A DNA stretch of 64,000 nucleotides from Ectothiorhodospiraceae bacterium (GTDB taxonomy: Bacteria; Pseudomonadota; Gammaproteobacteria; Nitrococcales; Aquisalimonadaceae): NCBI GenBank assembly GCA_020831885.1, contig JAFIFU010000004.1, positions 1-64,000 on the forward strand, read 5' to 3'. Every line of letters starts with the position of its first letter. Position 1 is the first letter of the stretch. The notes under the pieces were generated by a model that had not been told where the DNA came from, did no database searches, and worked only from the letters and a program-made list of their open reading frames with translations. A program made the translations under genes and the position numbers. Shown here piece by piece: positions 17,141-25,306 of the stretch.

Positions 17141-18347
17141 GCCACACCTCCAGTTGCATCACATCGGTGCGTCCGTGCCGGAATCCGGCTTCGCAGTAGG
17201 CCAGATAGAACCGCCACAAGCGCTGGAACGGTTCGTCCAGGCCCAGCCGTTCCACATCCGCCAGCCGCGCATCGAAGCGCTCGCGCCAGAGACGCAACGT
17301 GCGGGCGTAATCCTGTCCGAAGGACAGGCGATCGGTTTCCCTTAATCCCGCCTCGTGCACCAGCCGGGTGAGGCCGGCCGGCGGCGGCAGCATGCCGCCA
17401 GGAAAGATGTACTGCTGGATGAAATCACTGCCGCCGCGATAGCGGGCGAAATGGGCGTCGTCCATGGTGATGGTCTGGATCAGCGCACCGCCACCCGGGC
17501 GGAGGCGCTCCCGCAGGAGCCGGAAGTACGTTTCCCAGTACTGCTCCCCCACGGCCTCCAGCATTTCGATGGATACCACCCGGTCGTACACACCCGTGTG
17601 GTCACGGTAATCGCGGAGTTCAAAGCTCACCCGCTGATCCAGGCCGAGCAGGGCCACCCGTTCACGGCTGGCGGCAAGCTGTTCCCGGGAGAGTGTGAGC
17701 CCCGTGACGCTGCAGCCCCGGGTTGCGGCCGCATAGGCAGCGAAGCCGCCCCAGCCGCAGCCGATCTCCAGCACGTGGTGATCCGGGCCCACCCGAAGCC
17801 GGTCCAGAATGCGTTCGTACTTGGCGATCTGTGCCTGCTCCAGGCTCTCCGGGCCCTCCACGAACAAGGCGGAGGAATAGGTCATGGTGGGGTCCAGCCA
17901 GAGGGCGTAGAAATCGTTGCCGATATCGTAGTGCGCCGCGATGTTCCGCTGACTGCCGCGCCGGGTATTGGCACGCGTCAGATGGCGCAGACGGAACAGC
18001 AGGCGGGACCACCAGCGGCCGTGGATCGCCGCGTGCAGGGCGTCTTCGTTCAGCAGGGCCAGGTGCAGCAACTCGGCGAGATCCGGCGTGTGCCAGCGAC
18101 CGTCCATGTAGGTTTCGGCACAGCCCACGTCACCACGGGAGAGGATCGCCGCGCACACCCCCCAGTCGTCCAGGTGGACGCACGCCTCCGGTCCCCGCCC
18201 GGCACCCTGGAACAACAGGTGGTGGCCGCCCGGGGTGACCAGTTCCAATTGGCCGACCTGCAAGCCCTCCAGCATCCGCAACAGCAATCGGGCCGCGGAC
18301 GGTATGCTTTCACGGTGCTCGGCACCCACATCACTGATGTACCGCAT
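17133..18347 (-). CDS. Cyclopropane-fatty-acyl-phospholipid synthase family methyltransferase
   Basis: A 404-aa SAM-dependent methyltransferase that modifies double bonds of phospholipid acyl chains. The N-terminal lipid-binding part is ~1-115. The core has AAHYDIGNDFYALWLD, MTYSSALF, the SAM loop EIGCGWGGFA, SIEMLEAVG and the HFARYRGGSDFIQQYIFPGG stretch. The ATG at 18347 shares one base with the stop of DUF1365. Context with DUF1365 and an amine-oxidase-like FAD enzyme is closer to the methylated or furan fatty-acid pathways of Rhodobacter-type bacteria than to ordinary stationary-phase Cfa, so a plain cyclopropane product is not assured. Confidence 0.9.
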   Translation of the reverse strand: MRYISDVGAEHRESIPSAARLLLRMLEGLQVGQLELVTPGGHHLLFQGAGRGPEACVHLDDWGVCAAILSRGDVGCAETYMDGRWHTPDLAELLHLALLNEDALHAAIHGRWWSRLLFRLRHLTRANTRRGSQRNIAAHYDIGNDFYALWLDPTMTYSSALFVEGPESLEQAQIAKYERILDRLRVGPDHHVLEIGCGWGGFAAYAAATRGCSVTGLTLSREQLAASRERVALLGLDQRVSFELRDYRDHTGVYDRVVSIEMLEAVGEQYWETYFRLLRERLRPGGGALIQTITMDDAHFARYRGGSDFIQQYIFPGGMLPPPAGLTRLVHEAGLRETDRLSFGQDYARTLRLWRERFDARLADVERLGLDEPFQRLWRFYLAYCEAGFRHGRTDVMQLEVWRD

Positions 18348-19102
18348 TAGCGACGCTCCTCCTGCGGGTGCGGTTCCGGCTGCTTGCCATGGAACGGCAC
18401 TTTCTTCATCCAAAGGCCCAGGGCCTGGAGGTGGATACGGCCCCAGACCATCAGGGTGAACCAGCCCTGCCGGGCCACCGCTGCAATCAGCGCCGGATCG
18501 GCCAGGGGACGCTCCCGCATGACGATGCCGGTGCGCAGCACCTCGCCCTCCCCATCGTCGTAGCGGATCTCCACCACGCCGTTGGCACCATCAAAGCGAA
18601 ACCGGTAGTGCCCCTGCACACGGAAGAACGGAGACACATGCAGAACCTTATCCGCCTGGAGCCAATCCCGGGCGGCAATGGGACGCCCGTCCCCATGGGC
18701 CACCAGATACTGGCAGTGCCCACCGAAGGTGTTGCTCACATCGCAGAGCACGGCCCGCAGCCGGCCCGAGCGGTCATGACAGAACCAGAAACTGATGGGA
18801 TTGAAGCAGTAGCCCAACATGCGCGGCATGGTCTGCAGCCAGACGTCACCATCCGCGCCGGCCAGGCCCCGGGCCTCGAGCTGTTGACGGATCCACGGCA
18901 GCAGGGGGGAGCCGTCCCGGGGGCCGTGGTCGCGCTGCTGAAGACTCAGCAGCCCGGGTCGGTCCACTCGAAGCAGCCACCCACCGGCATGGGCGAGGCC
19001 CCGGAGTGGGACGCGGATCTGCAACAACGGATAGATAAAATGGTGCCTGCGCGGCCGCAGCCGCGTATGCCAGACCCGCCCCTGCAGCAGTTGTGCGCTC
19101 AT
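18347..19102 (-). CDS. DUF1365 family protein
   Basis: A 251-aa DUF1365 protein, recognisable from VWHTRLRPRRHHFIYPL at the start, the central MLGYCFNPISFWFCHD and VSNTFGGHCQYLV. Expected length. It regularly sits between an amine-oxidase-like gene and a CFA-type methyltransferase, as here, and is believed to act on the same lipid substrate. Its reaction is not established. The stop and start codons overlap with both neighbours. Confidence 0.9.
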   Translation of the reverse strand: MSAQLLQGRVWHTRLRPRRHHFIYPLLQIRVPLRGLAHAGGWLLRVDRPGLLSLQQRDHGPRDGSPLLPWIRQQLEARGLAGADGDVWLQTMPRMLGYCFNPISFWFCHDRSGRLRAVLCDVSNTFGGHCQYLVAHGDGRPIAARDWLQADKVLHVSPFFRVQGHYRFRFDGANGVVEIRYDDGEGEVLRTGIVMRERPLADPALIAAVARQGWFTLMVWGRIHLQALGLWMKKVPFHGKQPEPHPQEERR

Positions 19103-20370
19103 GCCACCGCCCGTTCCCGCCAGGTCACCCGGGCGTCCAGCGCGGTGGCCACCGCCAGCGCGGAATTGAAACCGTCCTCATGGAAGCCGTAGCCCGTCCA
19201 GGCGCCGGCGAACCAGGTGCTGCGGCGCCCCTGAATGCCGGGCAGGGCCCGTTGGGCATCCCGGGCCGGGCCATCCATCATGGGGTGGGCGTAGGCGAAG
19301 CCGGCAAGCGTGTGCTCCGGCGCCGGCTCCCGGTGCGGGTTCAGGGTCACCATCACGGGCTGCTTGAACGGCAACGGCTGCAGCCGGTTGAGCAGGTAGG
19401 TGACCGATACCGGTTGACCATCGGGCCGTGCGGCGCCGGCGGAGAAGTTCCATGCGGACCAGGCCAGCCGGCGGCGCGGCAGAAAGCTCCGGTCCGTGTG
19501 CAGCACGGCCCGGTTCGGCTGATAACGCACAGCGCGCAGAACGCGCGCCTCGTCGGCGTCCGCGTCGCCCAGCAGCGCCAGGGACTGATCACTGTGGCAG
19601 GCAAGGACGATGGCATCGAACCAGTCCTCGCCGCCGCCGCTCAGCACACGAACCCCCCGGCCCAGCCGCTCCACCCGCTGAACCGGCGTGTTCAGCCGGA
19701 TATCACCGATGCTCATGGCCATGCGCTCCACATAGGTGCGTGCGCCGCCGGCCACGGTCCGCCAGCGGGGCCGGTCGGTGACCTGCAGCAAGCCGTGGTT
19801 GTGGCAGAAGCTGAGAAAGGAATGGGCGGGGAAATCCAGCATCGCTCCGGTGGGCGATGACCAGATGGCCGCCCCCATGGGCAACAGATACCAGTCACGG
19901 AACGCCCCACCGTAGCGGTATTCCTCCAGGAGCCCCCCCAGGCTTTGAGCCGAGCCTGCCGTCTCCTGAAGCAGGCGGGGCGCCGCCGCGTTGAATCGCA
20001 GGATATCCCGCAGCATGCCCAGAAAACGCGGACGCACCAGATTCGTCGGCTGGGCGAACACCGTGGCCGGATTGCTGCCTGCCCACTCCAGCCCTTCGGA
20101 TTCCAGTTGCACGCTGAAGCTCATATCCGACGCCACCGTGCGCACCCCGAGGGTCGCGAACAGGCTGACCAGGTTCGGGTAAGTACGGTCGTTGTGCACC
20201 AGAAAGCCGGTGTCCACCGGCGCGGTGACGCCGTCCAGGGTCACATCCACAGTGTTGCTGTGGCCTCCCAGGTAGCTGCCGGCCTCGAACAGCGTGACCT
20301 GGTGATGCGGGCTGAGCAGCCAGGCGGCTCCCAGTCCCGAGATTCCTGAACCCACGATGGCGATTTTCAT
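19099..20370 (-). CDS. FAD-dependent amine oxidase/desaturase-like protein
   Basis: A 423-aa flavoprotein. The dinucleotide-binding motif is MKIAIVGSGISGLGAAWLL at the start, followed by FEAGSYLGGHSNTVD, a GG-doublet type FAD contact. The C-terminus has TWFAGAWTGYGFHEDG, the second FAD contact. The family includes phytoene desaturases and cyclopropane-linked oxidases. As the first gene of the operon it probably oxidises or desaturates an acyl chain. I chose the ATG at 20370; the open frame extends to 20454 through the promoter repeats. Confidence 0.9.
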   Translation of the reverse strand: MKIAIVGSGISGLGAAWLLSPHHQVTLFEAGSYLGGHSNTVDVTLDGVTAPVDTGFLVHNDRTYPNLVSLFATLGVRTVASDMSFSVQLESEGLEWAGSNPATVFAQPTNLVRPRFLGMLRDILRFNAAAPRLLQETAGSAQSLGGLLEEYRYGGAFRDWYLLPMGAAIWSSPTGAMLDFPAHSFLSFCHNHGLLQVTDRPRWRTVAGGARTYVERMAMSIGDIRLNTPVQRVERLGRGVRVLSGGGEDWFDAIVLACHSDQSLALLGDADADEARVLRAVRYQPNRAVLHTDRSFLPRRRLAWSAWNFSAGAARPDGQPVSVTYLLNRLQPLPFKQPVMVTLNPHREPAPEHTLAGFAYAHPMMDGPARDAQRALPGIQGRRSTWFAGAWTGYGFHEDGFNSALAVATALDARVTWRERAVA

Positions 20371-20372
20371 AG

Positions 20373-20403
20373 TTTGTCCTGGACAAAGTCGTCCTGGACA
20401 AAA
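20373..20403 (-). repeat. Two tandem copies of GTCCTGGACAAA at the operon leader
   Basis: GTCCTGGACAAA occurs at 20376-20387 and 20391-20402, a 15-bp period. With its flank the first copy makes the near-palindrome TTTGTCCTGGACAAA. The repeats sit directly upstream of the first ATG of the operon, and one includes its AGGA ribosome site. They could be an operator or a duplicated leader. Confidence 0.65.
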
Positions 20404-20419
20404 GTATTCTTTGCCAGAC

Positions 20420-20475
20420 TTGGCGTCAAGCTTTTTTATATAAAAGTTGTACAAACAATGTTTACATAGAGAAAT
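20420..20475 (-). promoter_or_regulatory. AT-rich promoter region of the light-response operon
   Basis: This AT-rich stretch between the MBL gene and the operon holds TGTACA (20449-20454) and TTTACA (20462-20467), and TATATA-like sequence nearer the gene, read on the minus strand. I cannot fix a -35/-10 pair. TGTACA-type cores fit my recollection of operators of light-responsive MerR proteins, so this is a plausible binding site, unproven. Confidence 0.4.
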
Positions 20476-20562
20476 AGAGGTCCGGGGGAGGTCAATACTT
20501 CAGCACCTCCCCTGGGGGCTGCCCTATTCTGTCCATGACAAGAATCGCTCCATCCGGAGCTG

Positions 20563-21384
20563 TCAGATGGCTGCTTCCTTGCCGATGTGCGCACGGTCCA
20601 ACAGGCGCTCCATGGTCAGCGCATTGGGCATCCTGGGTGTCCCACCGGAGCGCATCTCCGACACATAGCCCAGCAGCGCTTCGGTGATGCCGCTGGCGGC
20701 GGGAAGATGGCTCGATAGCACAACCGTCGGCGCGAGCCTGCGGATATCATCCAGGCTGCGCTCCAGGGACGCGGGCTCCAGCAGACTCAACCAGGGCGCG
20801 TCGATTCCGGCCCAGGTCACCAGTCCGTCCCGCAGCCGGGCCGGCGGAATGGCCGCGGCGTCACCCCGGGCAGGCTGTTCCAGCAGCGCACCGAAGGCAT
20901 CTGCGGTGAACAGCACGGACGCCGTGGTATCGAAGAACCCTATGGTCTCGGGGGCGTCATAGTAGGGCGGATGCAGGGGGACGATCTCCCGGTCCGGCAG
21001 TTGCAGGCTCGCACCGGGCTCCATGACATGCACACGTTCCACCGGCAGCCCCGCCAGCATCATCTTGCCCATACCGAGAAAATTGGTCACGACCCTCGCC
21101 TTCGGCGCCCTCCGCAAAACGGCCGTCAGATTACCCACATGGTCCGCATCCATGTGACTGAGCCAGATCCAGGCAAGGTCATCCGGGTCCACCAGGGTCT
21201 CCAACTCCTCCACGAAACGCTCGCCCAGCGCAGCCAACCCGGTGTCCACCAGCACAGGCTCGGTGCCGCGGATGAGGTAGGCGTTCACGGACAGGGCCCC
21301 CAGACCGGGCACCGGCATGCAGGCAGGCAGTTCAAAGATATCGGCGGCGACTTCCCGCGCCTCAAACAGGCTTGGTGTTTCCAT
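20563..21384 (-). CDS. MBL-fold metallo-hydrolase
   Basis: A 273-aa metallo-beta-lactamase fold protein. The metal motif reads SHMDADHVGN, i.e. HxDxDH rather than HxHxDH, as in flavodiiron (FprA/ODP-like) members. The later ligands appear in LFTADAFG and SSHLPAASG. The protein has no flavodoxin domain. It is expressed divergently from the TetR gene at 21499 across a large palindrome, so the two form a regulatory pair. Substrate unknown. Confidence 0.86.
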   Translation of the reverse strand: METPSLFEAREVAADIFELPACMPVPGLGALSVNAYLIRGTEPVLVDTGLAALGERFVEELETLVDPDDLAWIWLSHMDADHVGNLTAVLRRAPKARVVTNFLGMGKMMLAGLPVERVHVMEPGASLQLPDREIVPLHPPYYDAPETIGFFDTTASVLFTADAFGALLEQPARGDAAAIPPARLRDGLVTWAGIDAPWLSLLEPASLERSLDDIRRLAPTVVLSSHLPAASGITEALLGYVSEMRSGGTPRMPNALTMERLLDRAHIGKEAAI

Positions 21385-21410
21385 ATCTGATTCTCCACGG
21401 CTTCGACGGG

Positions 21411-21450
21411 TAATTTATTCACTAAACAATAATGTTCAATGAATAAATTA
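21411..21450. promoter_or_regulatory. 40-bp palindromic TetR operator
   Basis: Arms of 18 bases around ATAA match at 16 of 18 positions; the outer 11 bases (TAATTTATTCA / TGAATAAATTA) match perfectly. It lies in the divergent promoter region between the MBL gene and a tetR gene, so autoregulation and control of the hydrolase are likely. Confidence 0.75.
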
Positions 21451-21483
21451 GCTTATAGTCGCGGCGTGGCGCGCTTGTCAACA

Positions 21484-21510
21484 ATTGATTAAACAGATAT
21501 GTTCATCGAT
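21484..21510 (+). promoter_or_regulatory. Weaker second copy of the TetR operator
   Basis: ATTGATTAAACA resembles the left half of the main operator at 10 of 12 positions and is followed after four bases by TGTTCATC. It covers the first ATG of the tetR gene. Confidence 0.4.
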
Positions 21511-22161
21511 ATGAAGAAACGCGGTTACAAGCTGAAGAAGCGAGCGGAATCACTGGAGGCCACCCGGGCGCGGATCGTCCAGGCCCTGATGGAGTTGCAC
21601 GAGGAACTGGGGCCACGAAACACAACGATCAGCGCCATTGCGGAGCGCGCCGGGGTTCAGCGCCTGACCGTGTACCGTCACTTCCCTGACGATACCGAGC
21701 TATTCCAGGCCTGCAGTTCCCGCTGGCGGGAACTGAACCCACCACCGCAACCCGCCACCTGGGCACACCAGGATAACGGCCCGGCACGCTGCAGGCTTGC
21801 GCTGGAGGCTTTCTACGGCTACTACCGCCACACGGCGCGCATGTGGACGGTGCTGTTCCGTGACGAACCGGATGTTCCTGCCCTCCGCGGCCCCATGAAC
21901 GGATTCAGGCAATACCTGGAGGCCATCGCCGCTGATCTGGTGCTGACCCTGGTGCCACCGGCTTCGCAGAGGCGGAGCACAGCCGCCACCGTCTCCCATG
22001 TGCTGCAGTTCCAGACCTGGGCCTCCCTCTCTGCCGAAGGACTGGATGACACGGAGGCGGCCCACCTGGCCACCACCTGGGTCTGCGCGGCGGCAACCGG
22101 CGCCGCAATTGCTCCCTCCCGGCGTCACCCCGGGGCGAGCATGGAAAAACCGCCTTCCTGA
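21499..22161 (+). CDS. TetR family transcriptional regulator
   Basis: A 220-aa one-domain repressor. Residues ~18-65 form the TetR helix-turn-helix (TISAIAERAGVQRLTVYRHFPDDTELFQA). The C-terminal ligand domain is of a general type without named family. A second ATG at 21511 could be the true start; neither has a strong RBS, and both lie in or next to an operator half. It probably represses the divergent MBL gene and itself. Confidence 0.87.
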   Translation: MFIDMKKRGYKLKKRAESLEATRARIVQALMELHEELGPRNTTISAIAERAGVQRLTVYRHFPDDTELFQACSSRWRELNPPPQPATWAHQDNGPARCRLALEAFYGYYRHTARMWTVLFRDEPDVPALRGPMNGFRQYLEAIAADLVLTLVPPASQRRSTAATVSHVLQFQTWASLSAEGLDDTEAAHLATTWVCAAATGAAIAPSRRHPGASMEKPPS

Positions 22162-22209
22162 TACACCGGTGAGCCTCCGGTCTTCGGCATCCCGCACCCC
22201 CAGGACATA

Positions 22210-22259
22210 TTGACATCTGCGAATTCCGGTCTAGAGTAACAATTAGACCGGTCGGTTTA
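22210..22259 (+). promoter_or_regulatory. Sigma-70 promoter with NemR-type operator
   Basis: TTGACA at 22210-22215 is followed after 17 bases by AGAGTA (or TAGAGT after 16). Just downstream TAGACCGGTCGGTTTA (22244-22259) resembles the NemR box, TAGACC-N4-GGTCTA. The site lies immediately before the tetR gene at 22270. Confidence 0.75.
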
Positions 22260-22269
22260 GGGCTGAGCG

Positions 22270-22851
22270 ATGACAACGAACCCGACAAAGGAGCGCCTGC
22301 TGGAGATCGGCCTGGACCTGCTGCTCCAGCGTGGCTACAACGATCTCGGCATACAGGCGCTGCTGGATGCATCCGGGGCCCCGAGAGGCTCGTTCTACCA
22401 TCACTTCCGGAGCAAGGAAGACTTCGCCCTCCAGGTGATCGACCGTTACATGAGCGAAGTGCATCAGGGGTTGGACGCCGCGTTGGGGGACGGGTCACTG
22501 CACCCACTGGACCGAGTACGCCGCTTTTTCGAGATCAGCCAGGAAAAGTACGGCCAGGACGGCTATCTGGGTTGCATGCTGGGCGGCCTGGGCCAGGAGC
22601 TGTCCGGCGTAAGCGATGTGTTCCGACAGAAGATCGAATGGTGCTTCACCGAGATCGTCTCACGCATCGCCGATTGTCTGGAGGAAGCCCGCCGGCAGGG
22701 AGACCTCCCCGAAGACACCGATCCCGCACACCTGGCGAACCTGTTGCTGAACTGCTGGGAAGGGGCAGCACTACGCAGCCGCCTGCTACGGGATCCGGCG
22801 CCCCTGGAGGCGATGCTGGACTTCTATTTCTCGGCGGCCGCCACGGCCTGA
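22270..22851 (+). CDS. TetR family regulator (NemR/AcuR-like)
   Basis: A 193-aa repressor. The HTH is at ~25-50 (LGIQALLDASGAPRGSFYHHFRSKEDFALQVI). The C-terminal part has YLGCMLGGLGQELS, a cysteine-containing motif typical of the NemR/AcuR branch, whose members respond to electrophiles or acrylate. The NemR-type box upstream supports this. In relatives the regulated gene is a flavin reductase; here only a truncated flavin oxidase fragment follows. Confidence 0.85.
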   Translation: MTTNPTKERLLEIGLDLLLQRGYNDLGIQALLDASGAPRGSFYHHFRSKEDFALQVIDRYMSEVHQGLDAALGDGSLHPLDRVRRFFEISQEKYGQDGYLGCMLGGLGQELSGVSDVFRQKIEWCFTEIVSRIADCLEEARRQGDLPEDTDPAHLANLLLNCWEGAALRSRLLRDPAPLEAMLDFYFSAAATA

Positions 22852-22908
22852 TGGCGGCGCCCGCCGAACCGGAGGATCACGGGAAACGACAACAGTTATA
22901 CAAGAATG

Positions 22909-22954
22909 GCCGCCAGACACCTACCCGGTGGACGAACCACCAGACTGGCGGCCC
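22909..22954 (+). other. Nested hairpin in the leader of the truncated oxidase gene
   Basis: GGCCGCCAG (22909-22917) pairs with CTGGCGGCC (22946-22954), and inside it GGTGG pairs with CCACC around ACGAA. This two-level hairpin lies 29 bases before the ATG at 22983. No T-run follows, so it is a leader structure rather than a classic terminator. Confidence 0.55.
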
Positions 22955-22982
22955 TGCGGCACGGAGCGAGAGGAGAGAAACC

Positions 22983-23297
22983 ATGAAACTGACCATTCGA
23001 CGACTGGCGGACAACAGCCTGATCCCCGTGAACATCGGTGCCCTGGCGATCCAGATCCGCGGCGATATCCAGATCCCCAACGGAGGGGGCACCGGCGAGA
23101 CCGGCGCGCAACCCGTTAATGGGAGCTCACCGGCGGTGGTCATCCGCTGCGCCGACCGGGACGACGTGCTGCAATGCCTGGATTTCGCCTCCCGACAGGG
23201 GCTGCTGCTGAGCATGCACAATGGTCCGGACGAAACCGGCTGGTCCAAGTGCGATCACGGCATTGCCGTGGATCTCCGGGGGTTGAGCAAGCGCTGA
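22983..23297 (+). pseudogene. Truncated FAD-linked oxidase (berberine-bridge-like) N-terminal fragment
   Basis: A 104-aa product that resembles only the start of an FAD_binding_4 oxidase: RGDIQIPN, then PAVVIRCADRDDVLQCLDFASRQGLLLSMHNG and VDLRGLSK. In intact relatives the stretch LAVRGGGHN carries the flavin-linked His; here it reads LSMHNG. About three quarters of the protein are missing. GAGAGGAGAGAAACC before the ATG is a strong ribosome site, so the fragment may still be translated. Confidence 0.6.
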
Positions 23298-23327
23298 CCG
23301 ATTCCCATGCCACTCCGGCTTGGCAGC

Positions 23328-23360
23328 CTGCCCGGGGCCGGCAACTCCGGCCCCGGGCAG
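23328..23360. terminator. Strong GC hairpin between converging genes
   Basis: CTGCCCGGGGCCGG (23328-23341) and CCGGCCCCGGGCAG (23347-23360) form a perfect 14-bp stem around a 5-base loop. It sits between two genes that converge, as a bidirectional terminator would, but no T-run follows. Confidence 0.6.
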
Positions 23361-23460
23361 GGCTACCCGGCGTGTCATCGCCGCGCCGGTGGGTCGTACT
23401 CGGAGACCTGTTCACGGAAACCGCGGCTCCCTCACACTGAATAGACACCCATGAAGCCTG

Positions 23461-25029
23461 TCATTGCCCCGGGTTGTCGTCGGCCATGGCGCGGAGACGC
23501 TTCTTGTCCGGTTTTCCGTAAACGGTCAACGGGAGGCTCTCGATGAATTTGACGAGCTTCGGTCGCTTGTAACTGGATAACTCGTTACGACAATGTGCGA
23601 TAACATCCTCCGCCGTGACCGGATGGCCCTTCTCTTTCACGATGAATGCCGTTACAGCCTCTCCCCAATCGGGGTGGGGTAAGCCCACCACCGCGACCTG
23701 GCTGACCCCTGGGCACCCCTGAACCGCGTTCTCAACTTCCGTCGTATAAACATTCATGCCGCCGGTGATAATCATATCCTTGCTTCGATCAAGCAGGTAT
23801 ATGTAACTGTCCGCATCCTGCCGGGCGATATCGCCGGTCATGACCCACCCATCCACGATGGTTTCCCGGGTCTTGTCGGGCAATCCGTGATAGCCGAGCA
23901 TGGCGTACGGCGCGCGTACCGCAAGTTCACCGCTCTCCCCCCGGGGCACTTCTTTCCCGGTGCCATCAACTATCCGGACATCCACCATGGTCACCGGTTG
24001 TCCGCAGCTTCTCAACCGATGCGCCACCGCCTCATCAGTACGGTGGTCTTCTTTCCGCAAACGGGTCACCATGTTGGGGATCTCGGTTTGCCCGTATGCC
24101 TGCATGAATACCGGACCCAAAAGCTCCAACCCCTGGCGGAGACGTTCTTCTGTTATGGGGGCGGCACCGTAAAGCACAGTGCGCAACGAGTGCAGCTCCG
24201 CCTTGGTCTCGCTGATTCTGTCCAAGAGCCGGTAAATCATCGTCGGAACAAGCAGCGTTGCCGTTATCCGCTCTTCCTGAACCCTGGAAATCACCGTGTC
24301 AGGATCAAAACCGGACTCCACAAAGTGGGTTGCTCCCTTAAGCAAGCCCGCAAGCAACATATATCCGGCCGCATGAGGCAATGGAGATGCAAGCAAAACA
24401 CGTTCGTCATCGAGATAACCGAGCTCCATCAAATGGGAGAACATGTTAAGCGCCATGGACTTCTGGCTATGCATAACCCCCTTCGGCATACCGGTGGTGC
24501 CTCCGGTATAGGCGATGAGTCCCAGATCTTCATCACAGACTTGAACATCCGGCGGTTCCATGTTCTCTCCGGAGACGAATTCCTCCCACGACAGGAATCC
24601 GTCCGGGCATTCATCCTTCCGGGCTATGCCGACAATTGTCTCAAGATCCGGCCATTCATTCCTGTGGGTCTGTACGACATCGAAAAAGTTCTTTCCAACG
24701 AACACGACGCGGGCCTGACTGTCCTTAATAATGTAGTTAATTTCTTTCGCGCCCAGCATGTCGTTCAGCGGAACCTTTGTTGCACCGGCCTGAATAATGG
24801 CCTGGTCCGCAATGGCATACTCCAGGCAATTCGACATCATTAGTGCAACGCGGGTGTTTGCCGTTACGCGCTTATTGACCAACGCGTGGGCTGCGATACA
24901 GGATTGCCGGAACAACTCTGAATAGGTCAGATGTTTTCCTTGGAAAACAACGGCAGGCTTGTTTCCGTACTTGGTAAGCGCGTTCTTGAAAATTTTTCTG
25001 AGCACAAACTGATCATTTGTCACTATCAT
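23461..25029 (-). CDS. AMP-dependent acyl-CoA synthetase
   Basis: A 522-aa adenylating ligase that activates a carboxylic acid to its CoA thioester. AYTGGTTGMPKG is the P-loop-like motif, YGQTEIP the second, and GWVMTGDIARQD and YGKPDKKRLR at the end supply the catalytic Asp and Lys. The chain length is not told. The nucleotide composition is clearly AT-richer than its neighbours, with codons such as ATA and AAT used freely. It starts after GGGAGC. The repeat at 25093 lies between it and the TRAP binding protein, so they may not form an operon. Confidence 0.92.
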   Translation of the reverse strand: MIVTNDQFVLRKIFKNALTKYGNKPAVVFQGKHLTYSELFRQSCIAAHALVNKRVTANTRVALMMSNCLEYAIADQAIIQAGATKVPLNDMLGAKEINYIIKDSQARVVFVGKNFFDVVQTHRNEWPDLETIVGIARKDECPDGFLSWEEFVSGENMEPPDVQVCDEDLGLIAYTGGTTGMPKGVMHSQKSMALNMFSHLMELGYLDDERVLLASPLPHAAGYMLLAGLLKGATHFVESGFDPDTVISRVQEERITATLLVPTMIYRLLDRISETKAELHSLRTVLYGAAPITEERLRQGLELLGPVFMQAYGQTEIPNMVTRLRKEDHRTDEAVAHRLRSCGQPVTMVDVRIVDGTGKEVPRGESGELAVRAPYAMLGYHGLPDKTRETIVDGWVMTGDIARQDADSYIYLLDRSKDMIITGGMNVYTTEVENAVQGCPGVSQVAVVGLPHPDWGEAVTAFIVKEKGHPVTAEDVIAHCRNELSSYKRPKLVKFIESLPLTVYGKPDKKRLRAMADDNPGQ

Positions 25030-25092
25030 AAGCTCCCGTTCTCGCTGCTCAATGGTGAATTAGAGCGCAACGATACGCTGCCTGGATAAGTC

Positions 25093-25300
25093 TTAAGGAA
25101 GCGCTGATCTATTCCCACGGTGCTCTGCGGAGCCATGCGAGGGCGCTGACAAGGCGGGTTGGCAGGCAATGGCCGTGGATCCTTGTCAAGAACGCCAACG
25201 CAGCTCAGCGTGCGCGAAGGGCCCGCCCTGCGGGGCTTTGCAGTGTGGCCAGGCGCCGCAGGCAGGATCACCACCTGCGGCACCCGGGAAAGCGCCGCTC
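25093..25300. repeat. Incomplete copy of the TTAAGGAAGC insertion element
   Basis: It begins TTAAGGAAGCGCTGATCTATTCCC and GGTGCTCTGCGGAGCC (25093 on), the end of the elements at 29231 and 30855. An inner part, GGCAGGCAATGGCC then CTTGTCAAGAACGCC (25163 on), matches 30930-30955. The far inverted repeat is not found, so the element has lost its right end. The end given is approximate. Confidence 0.65.
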
Positions 25301-25306
25301 TTTCCG

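Noticed and set aside
20563-21384. MBL protein as a flavodiiron protein
   Set aside because: The metal motif resembles that group but the flavodoxin domain is absent, so it is called only an MBL-fold hydrolase.
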